DNA of 64,000 nucleotides from Chlorogloea purpurea SAG 13.99 (lineage in GTDB: Bacteria; Cyanobacteriota; Cyanobacteriia; Cyanobacteriales; Microcystaceae): assembly GCA_016903695.1 (NCBI GenBank), contig JADQBB010000003.1, positions 62,001 to 126,000 of the forward strand, in the 5' to 3' direction. Position 1 is the first letter of the stretch, and the number at the start of each line of letters is the position of its first letter. Both the position numbers and the translations under genes were made by a program. Under the pieces are notes generated by a model. It worked only from the letters and a program-made list of their open reading frames with translations, made no database searches and was not told where the DNA came from. Of this stretch, positions 60,898 through 64,000 are shown piece after piece.

Positions 60898-61959
60898 ATG
60901 GCTACCATTACCAATAACCCGGAAAAAGAAAAAGCACTAGGATTAGTACTCAATCAAATTGAACGCAACTTCGGTAAAGGCGCGATCATGCGTTTAGGAG
61001 ATGCCACGAGGATGAGATTGGAAACTGTCCCCAGTGGTGCGTTAACCCTAGATTTAGCGCTGGGTGGCGGCTTACCTAAAGGCAGAATCATCGAAATATA
61101 CGGGCCGGAAAGTTCAGGGAAAACCACCTTGGCACTCCATGCGATCGCAGAAGTACAAAAAGCGGGGGGAGTGGCAGCTTTCGTGGATGCGGAACACGCG
61201 CTAGACCCCACCTATTCAGACGTTTTGGGAGTAGACATCCATAACCTATTGGTAGCACAACCGGACACGGGCGAAGCGGGATTAGAGATAGTCGATCAAT
61301 TAGTGCGGTCTTCAGCAGTAGATATAGTAGTAATAGACTCCGTAGCCGCCCTAGTACCGCGGGCTGAAATCGAAGGGGAAATGGGAGACAATCAAGTCGG
61401 TTTACAGGCCCGGTTAATGAGTAAAGCTTTGAGGAAGATCGCCGGGAATATCGGGAAATCGGGTTGCGTGGTCATTTTCTTGAACCAGTTACGGCAAAAA
61501 ATTGGTGTCACCTACGGTAATCCCGAAGTGACCACCGGCGGTAATGCCTTAAAGTTCTACGCTTCTGTACGTCTTGACATCCGTCGCATCCAAACCCTGA
61601 AAAAAGGTACCGAAGGCGAGTATGGCATCCGGGCGAAAGTGAAAGTGGCCAAAAATAAAATAGCACCTCCTTTCCGTATCGCTGAATTCGACATCATCTT
61701 CGGTAAAGGCATTTCCCAGATGGGGTGTATGTTAGATCTAGCCGAACAAACCAACGTCATCACCCGTAAAGGCGCATGGTACAGCTACAACGGCGAGAAC
61801 ATCTCTCAAGGGCGGGATAACGCGGTGAAATACTTGGAAGATAACCCCGAAATAGCCGTGATCGTAGAGCAACAATTACGGGAAAAATTAGAGATGGGTG
61901 CGGTCTCCTTCGCTACTTCTAGGCCGGATGAGGATGACAGCGCCGATGCTGACGAATAA
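60898..61959 (+). CDS. recA: Recombinase A
   Basis: RecA forms filaments on single-stranded DNA, drives homologous strand exchange and activates the SOS response. The 353-residue protein has Walker [13 protein letters not shown], the Walker B strand in [20 protein letters not shown], loop L1 in [18 protein letters not shown] and loop L2 around [21 protein letters not shown] short acidic C-terminus ([10 protein letters not shown]) is typical. Start and length are standard. The promoter carries a LexA-like box. The gene is followed, 42 to 66 nt later, by purL on the same strand. Confidence 0.99.
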   Translation: MATITNNPEKEKALGLVLNQIERNFGKGAIMRLGDATRMRLETVPSGALTLDLALGGGLPKGRIIEIYGPESSGKTTLALHAIAEVQKAGGVAAFVDAEHALDPTYSDVLGVDIHNLLVAQPDTGEAGLEIVDQLVRSSAVDIVVIDSVAALVPRAEIEGEMGDNQVGLQARLMSKALRKIAGNIGKSGCVVIFLNQLRQKIGVTYGNPEVTTGGNALKFYASVRLDIRRIQTLKKGTEGEYGIRAKVKVAKNKIAPPFRIAEFDIIFGKGISQMGCMLDLAEQTNVITRKGAWYSYNGENISQGRDNAVKYLEDNPEIAVIVEQQLREKLEMGAVSFATSRPDEDDSADADE

Positions 61960-62025
61960 TTTTGTATTATCCATTGGGGAGTTCTGGTTTTAGAATAGAC
62001 AATGGTTATCCCATTACCTAAAATC

Positions 62026-64000
62026 ATGACTTCACCTTTTAGCCCCGAAGAAATCGCGTCAGAAGGCATTAAGCCCGATGAATACGAAGAAATAGTAAAA
62101 CGACTTGGCAGACACCCGAACAAAGCCGAATTAGGAATGTTTGGAGTCATGTGGTCAGAACACTGCTGCTATAAAAACTCCCGCCCGCTGCTGAAACAAT
62201 TTCCCACCACGGGCGAGAGAATTCTAGTAGGGCCGGGAGAAAACGCAGGGGTAGTAGACCTGGGAAATGGGTTACGACTCGCTTTTAAAATCGAATCCCA
62301 CAATCACCCCTCCGCGGTCGAACCGTTTCAAGGCGCAGCCACCGGAGTCGGCGGTATATTGCGGGATATATTCACAATGGGGGCGAGACCGATCGCCATC
62401 CTCAACTCGCTGCGATTCGGTAATCTAGAAGATGCCCGCAACCGTCGCATTTTCGCTGGTGTGGTGGAAGGAATCAGCCACTACGGTAATTGTGTAGGTG
62501 TACCGACGGTAGGGGGTGAAGTGTATTTCGACCAGGCTTATTCCGGTAATCCCCTCGTCAACGCTATGGCTTTAGGCTTGATGGAAACCGAAGAAATCGT
62601 CAAATCAGGCGCACAGGGGATAGGTAATTGGGTCCTTTATGTGGGGTCTACCACCGGGCGCGATGGTATGGGTGGGGCCAGCTTCGCCAGTTCCGAATTA
62701 ACCGATAAATCGATGGATGACCGCCCTGCGGTACAAGTAGGAGACCCTTTTTTAGAAAAATCTCTCATCGAAGCTTGTTTGGAAGCTTTTAAAACCGGTG
62801 CGGTAGTGGCAGCCCAAGATATGGGGGCCGCCGGGATTACTTGTTCTACTTCCGAGATGGCAGCGAAAGGGGGAGTGGGTATCGAGTTGGATTTAGATAA
62901 GATTCCCGCGCGAGAGACGGGGATGATTCCTTATGAATATCTGCTCTCGGAATCCCAAGAGAGGATGTTATTCGTGGCTCACAAGGGCCGGGAAGATGAA
63001 TTGATTTCTATCTTCCATCGCTGGGGCTTACAGGCAACCGTCGCCGGGACTGTTATCGAAGAATCGATCGTGCGTATACTATTCCAAGGTGAAATCGCCG
63101 CCGAAATACCGGCAACAGCCCTCGCTGATAATACTCCCATCTATAACAGGGAATTGTTAAGTCATCCCCCGGAGTACGCTCGAAAAGCTTGGCAGTGGAC
63201 GGAAGCCCTATTACCTCCCGCGACGCTGGACGGCATAGAAAATAAATCTTGGACGGAAGTTTTATTACAGTTACTAGATACACCCACGATCGCCTCGAAA
63301 CAGTGGGTGTATCGTCAATACGATCATCAAGTCCAAAATAACACGGTGATTCTGCCAGGCGGCGCTGATGCGGCAGTAATCCGCGTCAGACCTATATCGG
63401 CCAACCCCGGAGATTGCACCATCGGGGTAGCCGCCACTACAGACTGTAACGGCCGTTATGTGTATCTCAATCCTTTGGTGGGTGCTAAACTGGCAGTGGC
63501 TGAAGCTGCCAGAAATTTGAGCTGTGTAGGCGCGGAACCTCTGGCCGTCACGGATAATTTAAACTTCGGTAGTCCAGAGAATCCCGTGGGTTACTGGCAA
63601 TTAGCCCTAGCCTGTCAGGGCATAGCCGAGGCCTGTCAAGAACTTAATACGCCCGTGACAGGGGGTAATGTATCCCTATATAACGAAACCGTTGATAGTG
63701 AGGGAAAACCTCAACCGATTTACCCGACTCCAGTAATCGGTATGGTGGGTCTGGTGGCGGATATTACTAAAGTTCGCGGTCAGGGTTGGCAAACGGAAGG
63801 CGATAGTATTTATCTGTTGGGCTTGCCGAGTTTAACTTTAGGTGGGTCAGAATATTTGGCCTCGGTGATGGGTCAAGTGGCGGGTAATCCTCCTGATGTG
63901 GATTTTGAGTTAGAAAGGAAAGTGCAGTCTGTTTGTCGTCACGGTATCGCTCAAGGTTGGATAAAATCGGCTCACGATTGCGCTGAAGGTGGTTTGAGTG
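62026..64000 (+). CDS. purL: Phosphoribosylformylglycinamidine synthase subunit PurL (partial, runs off the window)
   Basis: PurL converts FGAR to FGAM in purine synthesis together with PurQ and PurS. The frame runs for 658 codons without a stop to the window edge, so the gene's 3' end is missing. It has [40 protein letters not shown] and [14 protein letters not shown]-type ATP-binding motifs (in [18 protein letters not shown]), and the last residues visible are [12 protein letters not shown] 62026 is the likelier start, with an in-frame ATG at 62002; neither has a strong Shine-Dalgarno. The gene follows recA closely and may be partly co-transcribed. Confidence 0.96.
   Translation, partial: MTSPFSPEEIASEGIKPDEYEEIVKRLGRHPNKAELGMFGVMWSEHCCYKNSRPLLKQFPTTGERILVGPGENAGVVDLGNGLRLAFKIESHNHPSAVEPFQGAATGVGGILRDIFTMGARPIAILNSLRFGNLEDARNRRIFAGVVEGISHYGNCVGVPTVGGEVYFDQAYSGNPLVNAMALGLMETEEIVKSGAQGIGNWVLYVGSTTGRDGMGGASFASSELTDKSMDDRPAVQVGDPFLEKSLIEACLEAFKTGAVVAAQDMGAAGITCSTSEMAAKGGVGIELDLDKIPARETGMIPYEYLLSESQERMLFVAHKGREDELISIFHRWGLQATVAGTVIEESIVRILFQGEIAAEIPATALADNTPIYNRELLSHPPEYARKAWQWTEALLPPATLDGIENKSWTEVLLQLLDTPTIASKQWVYRQYDHQVQNNTVILPGGADAAVIRVRPISANPGDCTIGVAATTDCNGRYVYLNPLVGAKLAVAEAARNLSCVGAEPLAVTDNLNFGSPENPVGYWQLALACQGIAEACQELNTPVTGGNVSLYNETVDSEGKPQPIYPTPVIGMVGLVADITKVRGQGWQTEGDSIYLLGLPSLTLGGSEYLASVMGQVAGNPPDVDFELERKVQSVCRHGIAQGWIKSAHDCAEGGLS

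Noticed and set aside
1-64000. CRISPR arrays, tRNA or rRNA genes, prophage
   Set aside because: No regularly spaced direct repeats, no tRNA-like TpsiC arms in a cloverleaf context and no phage structural genes were found by eye.

Overview
The window is a gene-dense chromosomal segment from a cyanobacterium. The evidence is a chlB gene for light-independent chlorophyll synthesis, cyanobacterium-restricted families (DUF4278, DUF5340-like, alr0857-like, two DUF29 proteins, a NACHT protein of the cyanobacterial type), the divergent ssb / mreBCD arrangement, and copies of the HIP1 octamer GCGATCGC (for example 7196..7203 and 15884..15891). I cannot name the genus. There are no rRNA or tRNA genes, no CRISPR array and no prophage. 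The only recognisable intact mobile element is a TnpB-only IS200/IS605-type element.

Layout. 1-9 kb: chlB, a DUF29 protein, a HerA-like ATPase, a zinc-ribbon membrane protein, a stand-alone cupin, an HNH nuclease coupled to an alr0857-like protein, and a second DUF29 protein. 9-20 kb: glycogen branching enzyme, a site-2 protease, a metallo-beta-lactamase-fold protein that has lost its metal ligands, ribosomal proteins L21-L27, a lipid desaturase/hydroxylase, a membrane-anchored GTPase, a CobD-like aminotransferase and HU. 20-28 kb: ureE-ureF, a fasciclin protein, a NACHT NTPase (possible anti-phage), a receiver-like protein lacking its phospho-acceptor, lipA, a Nudix protein and gpsA. 28-37 kb: sugar epimerase, Usp, RNase D, an operon of sugar-nucleotide pyrophosphorylase, LpxB-like protein and secreted protein beside scpA, then the TnpB element inserted just upstream of pdxH. 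37-40 kb: signalling genes (receiver, pentapeptide-repeat protein, EAL-domain remnant, receiver-GGDEF). 40-45 kb: mreB-mreC-mreD and a class A penicillin-binding protein on the minus strand, with ssb divergent. 45-57 kb: exopolysaccharide genes (two glycosyltransferases, initiating sugar transferase, gmd, GDP-fucose synthase, ABC exporter) interspersed with purE, cysH, rplI and gloB. 57-64 kb: mobA, a J-domain/TPR membrane protein, DUF2243, trpC, recA and the 5' part of purL.

Genes that work together: mreBCD with the class A PBP for lateral wall synthesis; the sugar transferase, GT4 enzymes, GDP-fucose pathway and exporter for a fucose-containing surface polysaccharide; recA, ssb and the HerA-like ATPase, whose upstream regions share a LexA-box-like palindrome.

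Most noteworthy observations: the ABC exporter carries a C-terminal extension resembling a histidine-kinase dimerisation helix pair with Tyr in place of the phospho-His; the LexA-like box is shared by three DNA-metabolism genes; a 91-nt sequence between ureF and the fasciclin gene folds into a near-perfect three-way junction; and the window holds an intact TnpB element, a NACHT protein, a degenerate receiver and an EAL-domain fragment.
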